In this document: one piece after another, positions 1 through 7,188 of the stretch | Position numbering within the stretch: position 1 is the stretch's first letter | Layout: every line of letters begins with the position of its first letter | Source of the DNA: Thermoplasmata archaeon | Lineage (GTDB): Archaea; Thermoplasmatota; Thermoplasmata; Methanomassiliicoccales; Methanomethylophilaceae | Direction of reading: 5' to 3' | Length of the DNA stretch: 37,682 bases | Assembly (NCBI GenBank): GCA_015063165.1 | Contig: SUSZ01000022.1 | Span: 1 to 37,682 of the forward strand | Notes under the pieces: model-generated | Told to the model about the DNA's origin: nothing | Databases searched by the model: none | The model's input: only the letters and a program-made list of their open reading frames with translations | Program-made: the position numbers and the translations under genes

Positions 1-1
1 T

Positions 2-125
2 TCCGGTCTGAAATCGGAGCGTGGGACCAGAAACAATCGTAAACGATGGTAGCGGATGCTATGAAAGCATCCAAGTGGCGAATAGGCCAGACCACGTTCA
101 GCATTCACGATGTGGCGAGGTCAGG
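2..125 (+). repeat. Left copy of a 124-bp terminal inverted repeat
   Basis: Positions 2-125 are the exact reverse complement of 37559-37682. The match ends sharply after GCGAGGTCAGG. Inside lies a small hairpin, GGATGCT-ATGAA-AGCATCC (54-72). No transposase domain could be read in any frame. I infer the edge of a dispersed repeat or insertion sequence, at which the contig was probably broken. Confidence 0.85.
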
Positions 126-485
126 GTCAACAGGCCCATTTGGGTTTGAAACCATGGCATGGGCAGAGAATCAGCCGTCCATTCCAAAAAACTTGGACTG
201 TCTGGCCCGGTCCAGTGTGAACCCGGCAGGGCCCACCACTCCCTTATCCTGACCATTGATTCAAGATTCCTTTGTCATAAACCCCGGATTTCTGGCACTG
301 GGCAACGCCGATGGTCCCCAGTTTCCGAATGTCGATGCATTGGACTCATCCGACGCGGGGACGCTTTCGTCGGATGCCTTCGTCGCAGACTTGAAAGGCC
401 GCCTCGCATCGTGCGCCCAGCAGAAAGCGATGGATGGCGTCCCGCACATCGCGGAGCTGGATGATCGTCCTCCCTTCTGTAAGCC
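126..485. other. Region without a recognisable gene
   Basis: Short open frames exist on both strands, but none has a recognisable domain, a convincing start signal or codon use like the neighbouring genes. It may be decayed sequence between the edge repeat and the carbonic anhydrase gene. I see nothing further here. Confidence 0.4.
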
Positions 486-527
486 ATGCCGCCTGTTTTA
501 ATAACAAAGAGCCCCTCGGGACCGAGC

Positions 528-1094
528 ATGGATCAGTGCGACCCGGACCGCGTCATGGAGACGCTGAAGGAGGGCAACAAAAGGTACGTGAGGAGCGGCG
601 CTTTCTCGGGGGATGTGTCGCATATGACCAGGGTCCGCGCCGCCGATGAGGGGCAGCGTCCTTTCGCGGCCGTCGTCTCCTGCTCCGATTCCCGCGTGAT
701 ACCTGAGGCGATCTTCTCCGCCGGGATCGGCGACCTGTTCGTGATCCGCTCCGCCGGGAACGTCGTCGACGGGTGCACCCTCGGCAGCCTGGAGTACGCC
801 GTAGGGCACATGGGGGTGAGGGTGGTGGTCATGGGCCACACCCGCTGCGGCGCCATAGCAGAGGCGCTGAAAGGATTGCATGAGGGGCACTCCATAGAGA
901 TCATAGACAGCATCCGCGCCTGCATCGGCGACGAGAAGGACCCCGTGGAAGCTTCGAAGCTGAACGTCCTCAACAGCGTCCGCCTGATATCCGAAGACCT
1001 CTCTGAGAGGCACGACATCGTCGTGGCCGGTGCCATATACGATGTCCGCGACGGCACGGTGGAGTTCCTAGAAGATCAATCCCCCTCTTCCTGA
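528..1094 (+). CDS. Beta-class carbonic anhydrase
   Basis: Catalyses reversible hydration of CO2 to bicarbonate, presumably in the cytoplasm. The beta-class zinc site is clear. The CSDSR motif supplies the first Cys ligand and the Asp/Arg pair, and HTRCGA about 50 residues later supplies the His and second Cys. A conserved RSAGN segment lies between them. From the ATG at 528 (MDQCDP) the protein has 188 residues, normal for a compact prokaryotic enzyme. An in-frame ATG at 486 would add 14 residues unlike the family, so I prefer 528, though neither start has a strong ribosome binding site. It appears monocistronic. In a methanogen it would supply bicarbonate or CO2 for carboxylations; that role is inference. 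Confidence 0.92.
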   Translation: MDQCDPDRVMETLKEGNKRYVRSGAFSGDVSHMTRVRAADEGQRPFAAVVSCSDSRVIPEAIFSAGIGDLFVIRSAGNVVDGCTLGSLEYAVGHMGVRVVVMGHTRCGAIAEALKGLHEGHSIEIIDSIRACIGDEKDPVEASKLNVLNSVRLISEDLSERHDIVVAGAIYDVRDGTVEFLEDQSPSS

Positions 1095-1144
1095 ACAGCC
1101 TCTGATGGCACGTATCCATTCATCGCTTCCCTAGCCGGTCCAAA

Positions 1145-1330
1145 AGATTGGGTGACGCGCCCGTCATTGATGTCAGGAACGCCGGATTCCTTCAGAAGCA
1201 TGATGTACTGCTTCGAGAACGACCCTCCCGCTGCGCCTCATGCCGGTGATGATCTTCACGGTGTCGGGACAGTCCTTTCCGGTCAAGGATATGGACAGGG
1301 GTGCTTCCTGGACCACTTCACTGAAATGGA
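1145..1330 (-). pseudogene. Remnant of an AAA+ ATPase (DUF4143-type)
   Basis: On the minus strand one frame reads VKIITGMRRSG, which resembles the Walker A segment (GxRRxGKS) of archaeal AAA+ ATPases of the DUF4143 group. The next frame continues FSKQYIMLLKESGVPD, as expected just after the P-loop in that family. The Lys of the P-loop is lost at the frame switch, and both ends of the gene are missing. I therefore read it as a short, frameshifted, non-functional fragment. The call rests on about 40 residues and is tentative. Confidence 0.4.
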
Positions 1331-1839
1331 CGCGATCGGAACATGACCTTCTCGAAATGGAACATCTCGTCCTCGTCGTCAGGGCTGTTCGGATCGCGAT
1401 GCCTGCCGTGGAAGAACGCCGTGATGTGGAACCCGCATCTGTTGACGTAGAAGTGTATGTTCCGCTTCTCGAAATACGGGGTGCAGGTCTCCCACACCCT
1501 CACCTGGGGATACGCCCGCTCGATGGCGCACCACGCCTCGTACCCGATGCCCTTGCTGTGCTCCTCGGGGGAGACGAACAGGATCTGCAGGTCGCCCCTG
1601 TCGCCGGTCACGGACACTATGGCGCCGCCGACGGGCCTCCCGTCCTTCACTATCCTGTATGCCGTCCCGCCGTCGATCGACTTCTCGATGGTCTCCCTCG
1701 AGATTGTCTCGCCGGGCTCCTCGAAGTGGTCGTCCCTGAGGCCGAACTCCTCGGTGGCGCCATATCTGAAGGCCTCCTGATTGTCCCTTATGAACCGCTC
1801 GCGGTCATCCTCCTTCAATGGCTCCAGAGCTATTGGCAT
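1318..1839 (-). CDS. GNAT-family N-acetyltransferase
   Basis: Predicted acetyl-CoA-dependent acyltransferase of the GNAT superfamily, substrate unknown. The acetyl-CoA pyrophosphate-binding region is visible as LFVSPEEHSKGIGYEAW (motif A, roughly residues 88-104), preceded by the beta-strand GGAIVSVTGDRGDLQIL. A later segment, FYVNRCGFHITAFF, corresponds to the alpha4-beta6 region. I start at the ATG at 1839 (MPIALEPL; 173 residues). A TATA-like AT stretch lies about 28 bases upstream, around 1865-1875, which suggests a nearly leaderless transcript and leaves the longer start at 1851 at or before the likely transcription start. The 3' end abuts the ATPase remnant. Confidence 0.85.
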   Translation of the reverse strand: MPIALEPLKEDDRERFIRDNQEAFRYGATEEFGLRDDHFEEPGETISRETIEKSIDGGTAYRIVKDGRPVGGAIVSVTGDRGDLQILFVSPEEHSKGIGYEAWCAIERAYPQVRVWETCTPYFEKRNIHFYVNRCGFHITAFFHGRHRDPNSPDDEDEMFHFEKVMFRSRPFQ

Positions 1840-1938
1840 AGTGGTCCACAACCGGATTCCGATTATTTAACACCGGTTTGCATCGCATCCCAACTTATAC
1901 GACGACATTAATCCGTCTTTGCGGACAACTCAGGATAC

Positions 1939-2922
1939 CTACCAGGATCGAACCCGACGCATGACAGGTCCTCGGCATCGCCCTGAGAATTGGGAAAGCC
2001 ATCCGACCATGGTCTCTTTGGTCCCGGGATGGATCGGCCTCGCGGACAGCCTGAGGTACTGCTTCTTGACCTTCATGACGCTGTTGTCGTCGTCGATCTC
2101 CCTGAGTATGTGGTTCACGCCCTCCGGAGCATAGCATGTCACGGCCGGAACCCCCTTGATCGAATCTAGAGAACTATAGTCTGCGGAAAGGTCGGCCGTC
2201 CCGGTCACTGCCAGGATGGGCTTTCCGAACGCCTTCAGCATCCCGGCGTAGTCGTCTGAGGTGTAAGACAGGTGCTCCCTGACCCACTTGGCGCTCATCT
2301 TGACCCCCTGGAAGCGGATGGTGTCCTCGCCTGTGCTCAGGCACCTCTCGAACAGCTCGTCCTGCCTGGCATCCGTCTTGTCCTGGGACGCCATCCTGCG
2401 GAGGATCGCGCCGGCGATTCCTTTCTTCTCCTCGGACTGCTCGCCGACCAGCCTGCTCTGATAGCGGAGGGCGTCCTTCAGGCAGGTCGCCGCTCCCCCC
2501 AGGAGCATAAGGCCCGCGACGTCCTCCTTCTCGGACAGCAGCGTCGCGACCATGGCCCCTTCGGAATGGCCGCATATCACGACCTTGCCGGCGTCGACAT
2601 ACGGAAGCGATTTGACGTATTCCGTCACCGATACGGCGTCGTCCACAAGATCGCTCAAGCCAGCGCTGTTGAAATCCCCAGACGAGCGGTGGGTGCCCCT
2701 CTTGTCATAGCGGATGACGACGAACCCCTCCTCCACGAACAGGTCCGACAGGTCGCGATAGATGTTCATCCTGCTTCCGGGACCGTTCCCGTCACGGTCC
2801 AGCTTGCCGGTGCCCATGATTATCACGATCGCCGGCCTTTTCCCCTGCTTGTCCTGATACGCTATCGTCGCACCCAGCGATACGACGCCGGATACGACCA
2901 CCTCCTCCTCGTTCACTGCCAT
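1939..2922 (-). CDS. Alpha/beta hydrolase
   Basis: Probable serine hydrolase of the alpha/beta-hydrolase fold, dienelactone hydrolase/acyl-peptidase-like. The nucleophile elbow GHSEG lies near the middle, an oxyanion-type segment (IIMGTGKLDRDGNG) near the N terminus, the candidate acid in TGTADLSADY, and the catalytic His in GVNHIL. No signal peptide or membrane segment is seen, so it is likely cytoplasmic. Three ATGs cluster at 2931-2922; the third is best spaced behind GGAGG. The gene lies downstream of, and overlaps, the HTH regulator at 2792-3415, suggesting translational coupling and control by it. It is the only gene here ending in TAG, and a TGA follows two codons later, so amber readthrough would add only three residues. 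Substrate unknown. Confidence 0.82.
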   Translation of the reverse strand: MAVNEEEVVVSGVVSLGATIAYQDKQGKRPAIVIIMGTGKLDRDGNGPGSRMNIYRDLSDLFVEEGFVVIRYDKRGTHRSSGDFNSAGLSDLVDDAVSVTEYVKSLPYVDAGKVVICGHSEGAMVATLLSEKEDVAGLMLLGGAATCLKDALRYQSRLVGEQSEEKKGIAGAILRRMASQDKTDARQDELFERCLSTGEDTIRFQGVKMSAKWVREHLSYTSDDYAGMLKAFGKPILAVTGTADLSADYSSLDSIKGVPAVTCYAPEGVNHILREIDDDNSVMKVKKQYLRLSARPIHPGTKETMVGWLSQFSGRCRGPVMRRVRSW

Positions 2923-3415
2923 CGCCATCATCCTCCGCAGGCGCTGAAATGATCGAGACGCTCCTCAGCCTGCCTCCGTCCTGGGATTCGAGGTACTTGC
3001 CGAGCAAGGCTGCGTATTCCCCCAGGAACGCGTCGAACCTCTCGTCGGACAGACGGAGCATGCAGGTCCTGAGGCAGAGCCTGTCCCCGGCCGGGTCCTT
3101 CCCCTTATACCGCTCGAATCTCCCGTACAAAGACATGAGAAACTGGTAGGAGGCGTCGGCGAAGTCCCCGGTCTCGGCGGACCATCTCTCCGGATTCACG
3201 GCCAGCAGCCTCTCGACGCTGCCCCTGACCCTCCTCTCCTCCTTGACGGACAGGATCCCCTCCTCGACCAGACGGCCGATATGACGGTAGAGCGTCGGGA
3301 CAGGGACGTCCTCCAGCCCTTCGGAAATCTGTTTGGATGTCGCGTCGCCGTGTATCTGGAGGTACTGCACTATCCTCAGCCTGACGGGATTGGAAAGGAT
3401 GTCGGAGAGCTTCAT
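2792..3415 (-). CDS. ArsR-like winged-helix transcriptional regulator
   Basis: The N terminus (MKLSDILSNPVRLRIVQYL, then SKQISEGL and PTLYRHIGRLVEEGIL) is a winged helix-turn-helix domain of the ArsR/DUF4364-like type common in archaea and bacteria. The middle part is helical and probably mediates dimerisation or sensing. The last 40-odd residues (Asp/Gly/Arg-rich) are read from sequence that also encodes the start of the downstream hydrolase. They look unlike a folded domain, so the ancestral stop codon may have been lost or shifted. The protein has 207 residues; about 165 would be expected. It probably regulates itself and the hydrolase through the palindrome at 3443-3458, which lies 28-43 bases upstream of its start. 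Confidence 0.78.
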   Translation of the reverse strand: MKLSDILSNPVRLRIVQYLQIHGDATSKQISEGLEDVPVPTLYRHIGRLVEEGILSVKEERRVRGSVERLLAVNPERWSAETGDFADASYQFLMSLYGRFERYKGKDPAGDRLCLRTCMLRLSDERFDAFLGEYAALLGKYLESQDGGRLRSVSIISAPAEDDGDGSERGGGGRIRRRIAGCDDSVSGQAGEKAGDRDNHGHRQAGP

Positions 3416-3442
3416 TTCACACCTTTATTGGTTTTGATTTTA

Positions 3443-3475
3443 TTATCAATAATGATAACAAAAGTATATACGGTT
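3443..3475 (-). promoter_or_regulatory. Promoter and operator palindrome of the HTH-hydrolase operon
   Basis: A perfect inverted repeat TTATCA-ATAA-TGATAA occupies 3443-3458. On the minus strand a TATA-like TATATAC lies just upstream (about 3466-3472), so the palindrome falls between the TATA box and the start codon at 3415, the usual place for an archaeal repressor site. Assignment to the adjacent HTH protein is inference from proximity. Confidence 0.55.
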
Positions 3476-3537
3476 TTTCAGACGGATAGACGATAGCCGA
3501 TGGCGAAATCTGATAAACGGAACGATCGTCTCAGGTT

Positions 3538-3628
3538 TTATGAAAGCAGTATTTAAAGGCGTTTTCATAAGCCCAGAGTTATGTAAATTATTTTCATAAG
3601 GAAGCCGTTATGAAAATAACTATTTAAA
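3538..3628. repeat. Cluster of inverted TTATGAAAA elements with TATTTAAA boxes
   Basis: A perfect 12-bp inverted repeat is present: TTATTTTCATAA at 3588-3599 and its complement at 3608-3619, with an 8-bp spacer. Two more copies of the TTATGAAA element occur at 3538-3545 (same sense as the right arm) and 3562-3570 (opposite). Two TATTTAAA boxes alternate with them (about 3550-3557 and 3621-3628). The layout suggests an operator/promoter array or a recombination scar. It covers the 3' end of the truncated nucleotidyltransferase, so a neighbouring promoter may have been fused here. Confidence 0.6.
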
Positions 3629-3801
3629 CAGCTAACATAAAAATCATAGTCGCTGTCGGAGCGGTAGTCGCCTCTGGCCCTTGATCCGAAAAGATACACG
3701 CGGACGAAACGGTATTGCGGGGCCACGTCGCGTACCAGATCCTTCAACTGTTCTAAGGACAAGCCATCCGAGACCAGGATGCATTCGTCGTCACGTGTCA
3801 T
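3565..3801 (-). pseudogene. Truncated MNT-type nucleotidyltransferase
   Basis: The N-terminal part of a minimal nucleotidyltransferase is clear: VYLFGSRARGDYRSDSDYDFYV contains the GS-x10-DxD catalytic signature of the family that includes MntA antitoxins of HEPN/MNT pairs. After the second Asp the frame runs into the AT-rich inverted-repeat array and ends after about 20 unrelated residues, whereas family members continue for 40 or more. A later conserved Asp is therefore missing. I regard it as truncated and probably inactive. The start (MTRDDE, 3801) overlaps the stop of the upstream HsdS remnant by a few bases. No HEPN partner is visible. Confidence 0.65.
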
Positions 3802-3983
3802 GCTGCATCCGCTCTTCAAAGTCTTGATTGATCAAAGCTTTCTGTATTTTCCTTGTATTCTCTAAATGCCTTTGCAATTCGAATCTCTATTCATCGACCT
3901 GTTTGACAAAGGCTGAAAGCTCTTGAGCTTCTATCGGAACTCTTGGAACAATAGCGTTGAGATAACCAGCGGGTTGTAAAGTC
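3791..3983 (-). pseudogene. C-terminal remnant of type I restriction specificity subunit (HsdS)
   Basis: One minus-strand frame reads YLNAIVPRVPIEAQELSAF, then VKQVDE, an in-frame TAG (3887-3889), and RFELQRHLENTRKIQKALI, ending at a TGA (3791-3793). This matches the end of an HsdS target-recognition domain (the P-x-P-P-x-E-Q segment) followed by the conserved distal coiled coil. The N-terminal four-fifths of the gene and the hsdM and hsdR partners are absent from the window, so this is a relic. The internal amber could be a pyrrolysine codon or plain decay; in a fragment the two cannot be told apart. Confidence 0.6.
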
Positions 3984-4007
3984 CCAAAAGCGTAGGCCCG
4001 CACCGGT

Positions 4008-4505
4008 TCAGGATTGGAGAACTGCACTCTGCCTCTCTCGGCCGCCCAGCTCCTGCTGTTTCAAGACGTAGATGGGGTAGGCGTTCTTGTCCTTGGGGAA
4101 CTCGGAGATGATGTCCGCCATCGTCACATGAGACAGATCCTCCAGCATAGCGTCGAAAGCGGACTGGAAGTGCGGAGCCAGCACCCTGCGCATGTCGCGG
4201 CTCAGCGGGCATTTCGCCACGGCAGGATACATGCTGAACACGTCGCTCGCGGACTCCTCTTCGGTGGCTAGGAGCACATCCTTCAGCGTTATGCTCTCTG
4301 CAGGCCTGCCCAGCGCCGTCTGGGCCCTGCCCATCCCCGTCTTCAGAAGCCCAGCCTTGTTGAGCTTGGCCATGACCTTGCGGACGATCACCGCGTTGCA
4401 CCCTATGCTCAGTCCGAGCTCCTTGCTGGTGATGCCGGAATCCGCCAGTATCCCGTAGCAGGCCAAGATGTGTATCCCGACCGTGAACTCAGAATCCACA
4501 TGCAT
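4008..4505 (-). CDS. Rrf2-family transcriptional regulator
   Basis: A 165-residue protein starting MHVDSEFTVG with an N-terminal winged helix of the Rrf2 type (ITSKELGLSIGCNAVIVRKVMAKLNKAGLLKTGMG). This resembles the YwnA-like branch, in which the cluster-binding Cys triad of IscR is absent; only isolated Cys residues are present. The second half is helical and would form the dimer interface. It starts 4 bases after the stop of the DUF1638 gene, so the two form an operon. I chose the ATG at 4505 because upstream codons belong to the preceding gene. A longer frame up to 4655 is only overlap. Its target is unknown; autoregulation of the pair is likely. Confidence 0.78.
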   Translation of the reverse strand: MHVDSEFTVGIHILACYGILADSGITSKELGLSIGCNAVIVRKVMAKLNKAGLLKTGMGRAQTALGRPAESITLKDVLLATEEESASDVFSMYPAVAKCPLSRDMRRVLAPHFQSAFDAMLEDLSHVTMADIISEFPKDKNAYPIYVLKQQELGGRERQSAVLQS

Positions 4506-4509
4506 GACA

Positions 4510-5361
4510 TCACGACTGGAGGAAGGACTTGCACTCTTTGTAGAGGTCGTTCGTGGGCTGGAGGTCCGCCCAGTTCTCTTCAGGTATCTTGATCTTGAGG
4601 CGCATCCTCTCGGAGACCTTCTGAAGGTCCTTCTCGTACTGCTCCTGGTCGCCAAGACCTGTGTCGATCTTGAGGATGTATTCGTACCCTCCGAGGCTGA
4701 ACAGCCACCTCATGTATCCGTCGTGTCCGGGCTCGATGCCCAGCACTTCCCTCATCTCAGGAGTTAGGGACTCCTCGCTAGCGGAGGAGTTGCTGGAATC
4801 CGCGGCGTTGAACTCGTCCCAGTTGGAAGCCATGGCGGGGAACGCGTAGAAATGGCCCACGTACTTCTTCTGCAACTCGTTGTATTTCGGGCCGCCTGCG
4901 ATGTTTATCCCGACGCAGTCGTGACAGAGGCAGCCGTTGCAGTCATGGAACGTGGCGGACGGCTTGAATCCCTTCTCCTTGCACCATCTGGCAGGGCTCC
5001 ACTCGTAGTTTCCGCAGGTGCCCAGGTAGAATCCCATGGCGTCGACGAACGACTGCATATCCATGGCCAGGTTCTCGACGGTGGATTTAAGCTTCTCCGG
5101 CTCAGCATGCAGACCTAGATTGGTCATGTAGACCAGGATGGTGTATCTGTCCCCGTCGAGAGTGTAGTTGCGGGACAGTATGTCGTTCCATGCGACTATC
5201 GAATAAGGGATTCCAGCCTTGTCCAGCTTGGCCTTGATCGACTTGTTGTTGTCGTTGTCGATAATGACGATGTTCTTCTCTTCCGGGTCCTTGCTCAGAC
5301 TGTAGACGAGGTTGTCGTCCACCATCGGACACACTATCAGGCCCAGGATTCCTTTTGTCAT
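4510..5361 (-). CDS. DUF1638-family protein
   Basis: A 283-residue protein beginning MTKGILGLIVCPMVDDNLVYSL. The N-terminal CP pair, the central LGLHAEPEKL and GFYLGTCGNYEW segments and the Cys-rich HDCNGCLCHDC stretch match the DUF1638 family, which is frequent in methylotrophic methanogens near corrinoid methyltransferase genes. The five clustered Cys and His residues could bind a metal. No signal peptide or membrane segment is visible. Function is unknown; a link to corrinoid-dependent methyl transfer is only suggested by what is known of the family. It is first in a two-gene operon with the Rrf2-like regulator. A TATA-like TATTAATAC sits about 25 bases upstream of the ATG, so the transcript may be nearly leaderless. 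Confidence 0.72.
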   Translation of the reverse strand: MTKGILGLIVCPMVDDNLVYSLSKDPEEKNIVIIDNDNNKSIKAKLDKAGIPYSIVAWNDILSRNYTLDGDRYTILVYMTNLGLHAEPEKLKSTVENLAMDMQSFVDAMGFYLGTCGNYEWSPARWCKEKGFKPSATFHDCNGCLCHDCVGINIAGGPKYNELQKKYVGHFYAFPAMASNWDEFNAADSSNSSASEESLTPEMREVLGIEPGHDGYMRWLFSLGGYEYILKIDTGLGDQEQYEKDLQKVSERMRLKIKIPEENWADLQPTNDLYKECKSFLQS

Positions 5362-5499
5362 AAAAATTATTACACATCATCAGTATTAATAGATGTGCCT
5401 GCAACCTACCTGAGAAGAGGAAATCGAGCCGGCTCCGCCTGAGACACGGTCGCCCGCTTGCGGATAACCGTTATCTACCTGTAGCTCTTTGATTTCGTG

Positions 5500-5682
5500 A
5501 TGCTTGGAAAACTTCAAGGCGTGATCATGGGAATCGCCGTGATCATATTCGGAATCTTCTGGACTATGATGGCATCCAACATAGGTGCTCCGGGCTTCTT
5601 CTCGATATTCGGGATATTCTTCATCATTCTGGCCGTGATATTCCTGCTGAGAGTGCTGTTCGGACCCGGACCCAGCAGATAA
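5500..5682 (+). CDS. Small two-helix membrane protein
   Basis: A 60-residue protein with two hydrophobic segments (about residues 8-26 and 33-53) separated by a short SNIGAPG loop, ending in a basic GPGPSR tail. It should sit in the cytoplasmic membrane. The ATG at 5500 directly follows an in-frame GTG; I use the ATG. No family is recognised with confidence. It stands alone between the DUF1638 promoter region and a Sel1 remnant, and nothing nearby suggests a role. Confidence 0.55.
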   Translation: MLGKLQGVIMGIAVIIFGIFWTMMASNIGAPGFFSIFGIFFIILAVIFLLRVLFGPGPSR

Positions 5683-5714
5683 TCCCCCTCGCATCGTTCG
5701 CAGGATCTGTTTTG

Positions 5715-5800
5715 TCAAAGCCTTTTCAATGCCTTCTTGGCAAGCTCGTTGCCTTGTTCGGCAGACTTCTGATACCATTCCCTGGCGAGAAGCTTCGATA
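5715..5800 (-). pseudogene. C-terminal remnant of a Sel1-repeat protein
   Basis: On the minus strand AREWYQKSAEQGNELAKKAL is followed by KRL and a TGA at 5715-5717. This is the typical final Sel1-like repeat (A-x-x-W-Y-x-K-A-A-E-Q-G-N). Upstream the frame is disrupted and no further repeats are readable before the Schlafen-like gene ends at 5866. It is a short relic only. Confidence 0.5.
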
Positions 5801-5865
5801 TCTGGCGAACACATGCAACATACCACGGTCGCTGTCTGCCAAAAGATGTCTCCACATCGGGATGC

Positions 5866-7035
5866 TCAGTCGCGGCTCCCGTCCGAAAGCTCGTAAGAGG
5901 CGGACTTGGTGCTCCCTGCAGATTTCACAAGACGGCCTTCCCTCCTCAACGACTGGAGGAGGTTCGTAGCCTTCACGGACAGCTGTTCCGTCGTCATCGG
6001 CCTGGCCGTCCTGGACCTGAGAAGCTCGGCTACTTCTGAACGCGTCACCGGACCTGAACGGAGCAGCTCCAGCACCGCTTCCCGGTCCGTGATGCGGCGA
6101 GGCTCCGGAACGCCGGCGATAGGGCAAGGTACCCCGCCAGCAGTGTCCACCAGGCCGCGCTCGATCAGGCCCCTCATCCTCCTCTCCGGAACGAAGCGTC
6201 CTGAGCAGACCCTGTCCAGGTCGATCGCGTCCTCGAGGCTGAGCTCGCGAGAGTCCATCATCCTGGGCAGGAGACCGAAGCGGACCCCCGGAATAGTCAC
6301 AGACACGCATGAGTCGTCTATGTAGTAGGACGGCATAGGAAAATGCCTGTACGCCTGGGACAGGTACATCCCGCGTATTCCCGACCCATGGCCCATGGTG
6401 ATCCCCGACTTCGACATGGCCTCCCTAAGGAAGCGGTTGCGAGACGGGTGCGGGGAGGCCCTCCCCAGAGCGAACGATTCCGGCGGCTGGGAGCCGAACG
6501 AGCCTCCGCTGCGAACGGTGACCGACTCCTTGTCCCTCTCGATGACGTCTATGGTCCCGCCCAAGGCGTAGTCCTGATGGGCCACTGCGTTCAGTATAGC
6601 CTCCTCCAGGGTAGCCGTCCTGTACGCGCTGACCGTGCGTTGAACCTTTCCGCCCGTCTCGACGGACCAGTTCCTGACCGCGGAAGAGGCCTGCACCGCC
6701 GACAGCAGCATGGGCCCTTTGAACGTCCTGGAATCGGTTACCGCGCCGTCCACGTCCAGGCTGCGCCAGCGTATGCAGACGGAATCGGGCAGCACACGCT
6801 CCGAGGACTTCCCCAGGAGTATCATCGCGGCCACGGTGATCTTCCCTCTCTTCAGCACACCGGCCTTCGAAAGGAACACAGCGGCATCCCAGTCGTTGAC
6901 CTCGTCCGCCTGCTCGGGAAAGCGCAGGGCATACTTGGCCCTCAGGGCCCTGACGGCGCCGGGATCGAGGCTTCTGACGTCGGCTTCTCCCACGACGTTC
7001 CCGGTCCAGTCCTCGTACGTCCCGATGCTGCTCAT
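5866..7035 (-). CDS. Schlafen/RecG-like ATP-binding protein lacking the AlbA_2 domain
   Basis: A 389-residue protein matching the C-terminal two-thirds of 'AlbA_2/ATP-dependent DNA helicase-related' proteins. Residues about 1-75 form the linker with the KITVAAMILLG strand. Residues 140-240 form a GHKL/HATPase-like domain (LEEAILNAVAHQDY with the Asn of the N box, and GHGSGIRGMY). The end carries a winged-helix region (GPVTRSEVAELL). The Schlafen AlbA_2 domain normally found at the N terminus is missing. In-frame TAA and TAG codons directly upstream exclude a longer start, so the gene is either a natural short form or 5'-truncated. A promoter-like AT-rich stretch follows at 7040-7080. Such proteins are often regulatory or defence-related. 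Confidence 0.68.
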   Translation of the reverse strand: MSSIGTYEDWTGNVVGEADVRSLDPGAVRALRAKYALRFPEQADEVNDWDAAVFLSKAGVLKRGKITVAAMILLGKSSERVLPDSVCIRWRSLDVDGAVTDSRTFKGPMLLSAVQASSAVRNWSVETGGKVQRTVSAYRTATLEEAILNAVAHQDYALGGTIDVIERDKESVTVRSGGSFGSQPPESFALGRASPHPSRNRFLREAMSKSGITMGHGSGIRGMYLSQAYRHFPMPSYYIDDSCVSVTIPGVRFGLLPRMMDSRELSLEDAIDLDRVCSGRFVPERRMRGLIERGLVDTAGGVPCPIAGVPEPRRITDREAVLELLRSGPVTRSEVAELLRSRTARPMTTEQLSVKATNLLQSLRREGRLVKSAGSTKSASYELSDGSRD

Positions 7036-7105
7036 GGTCCCATATAGCTATTACATATTAATCTCATTTTTTCTCATTAATCCATAAGAACCGGAACCGT
7101 TGGAC

Positions 7106-7181
7106 GGTCTAGACCCTGCAACCATTAAATACAGACAACCTGTGGGATTGGCATTACCGGAACTCCACTGATTCCGGAGGT
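7106..7181 (+). promoter_or_regulatory. hdrD promoter, palindrome and hairpin at the ribosome binding site
   Basis: A perfect 10-bp palindrome GGTCTAGACC lies at 7106-7115, followed by a TATA-like ATTAAATA at 7124-7131. The leader holds an inverted repeat CCGGAA/TTCCGG (7157-7162 and 7172-7177) whose right arm overlaps the strong GGAGGT (7176-7181) spaced 7 bases from the ATG. The hairpin could modulate translation. The palindrome may be an operator; both roles are inference. Confidence 0.5.
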
Positions 7182-7188
7182 ATCAGCA

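Noticed and set aside
40-75. Possible tRNA or small RNA in the edge repeat
   Set aside because: Only one 7-bp hairpin is present; there are no cloverleaf arms or T-loop consensus.
3931-4401. Open frame of 156 codons on the minus strand
   Set aside because: It is mostly the shadow of the Rrf2-like gene; the HsdS-like sequence lies in a different frame at its end.
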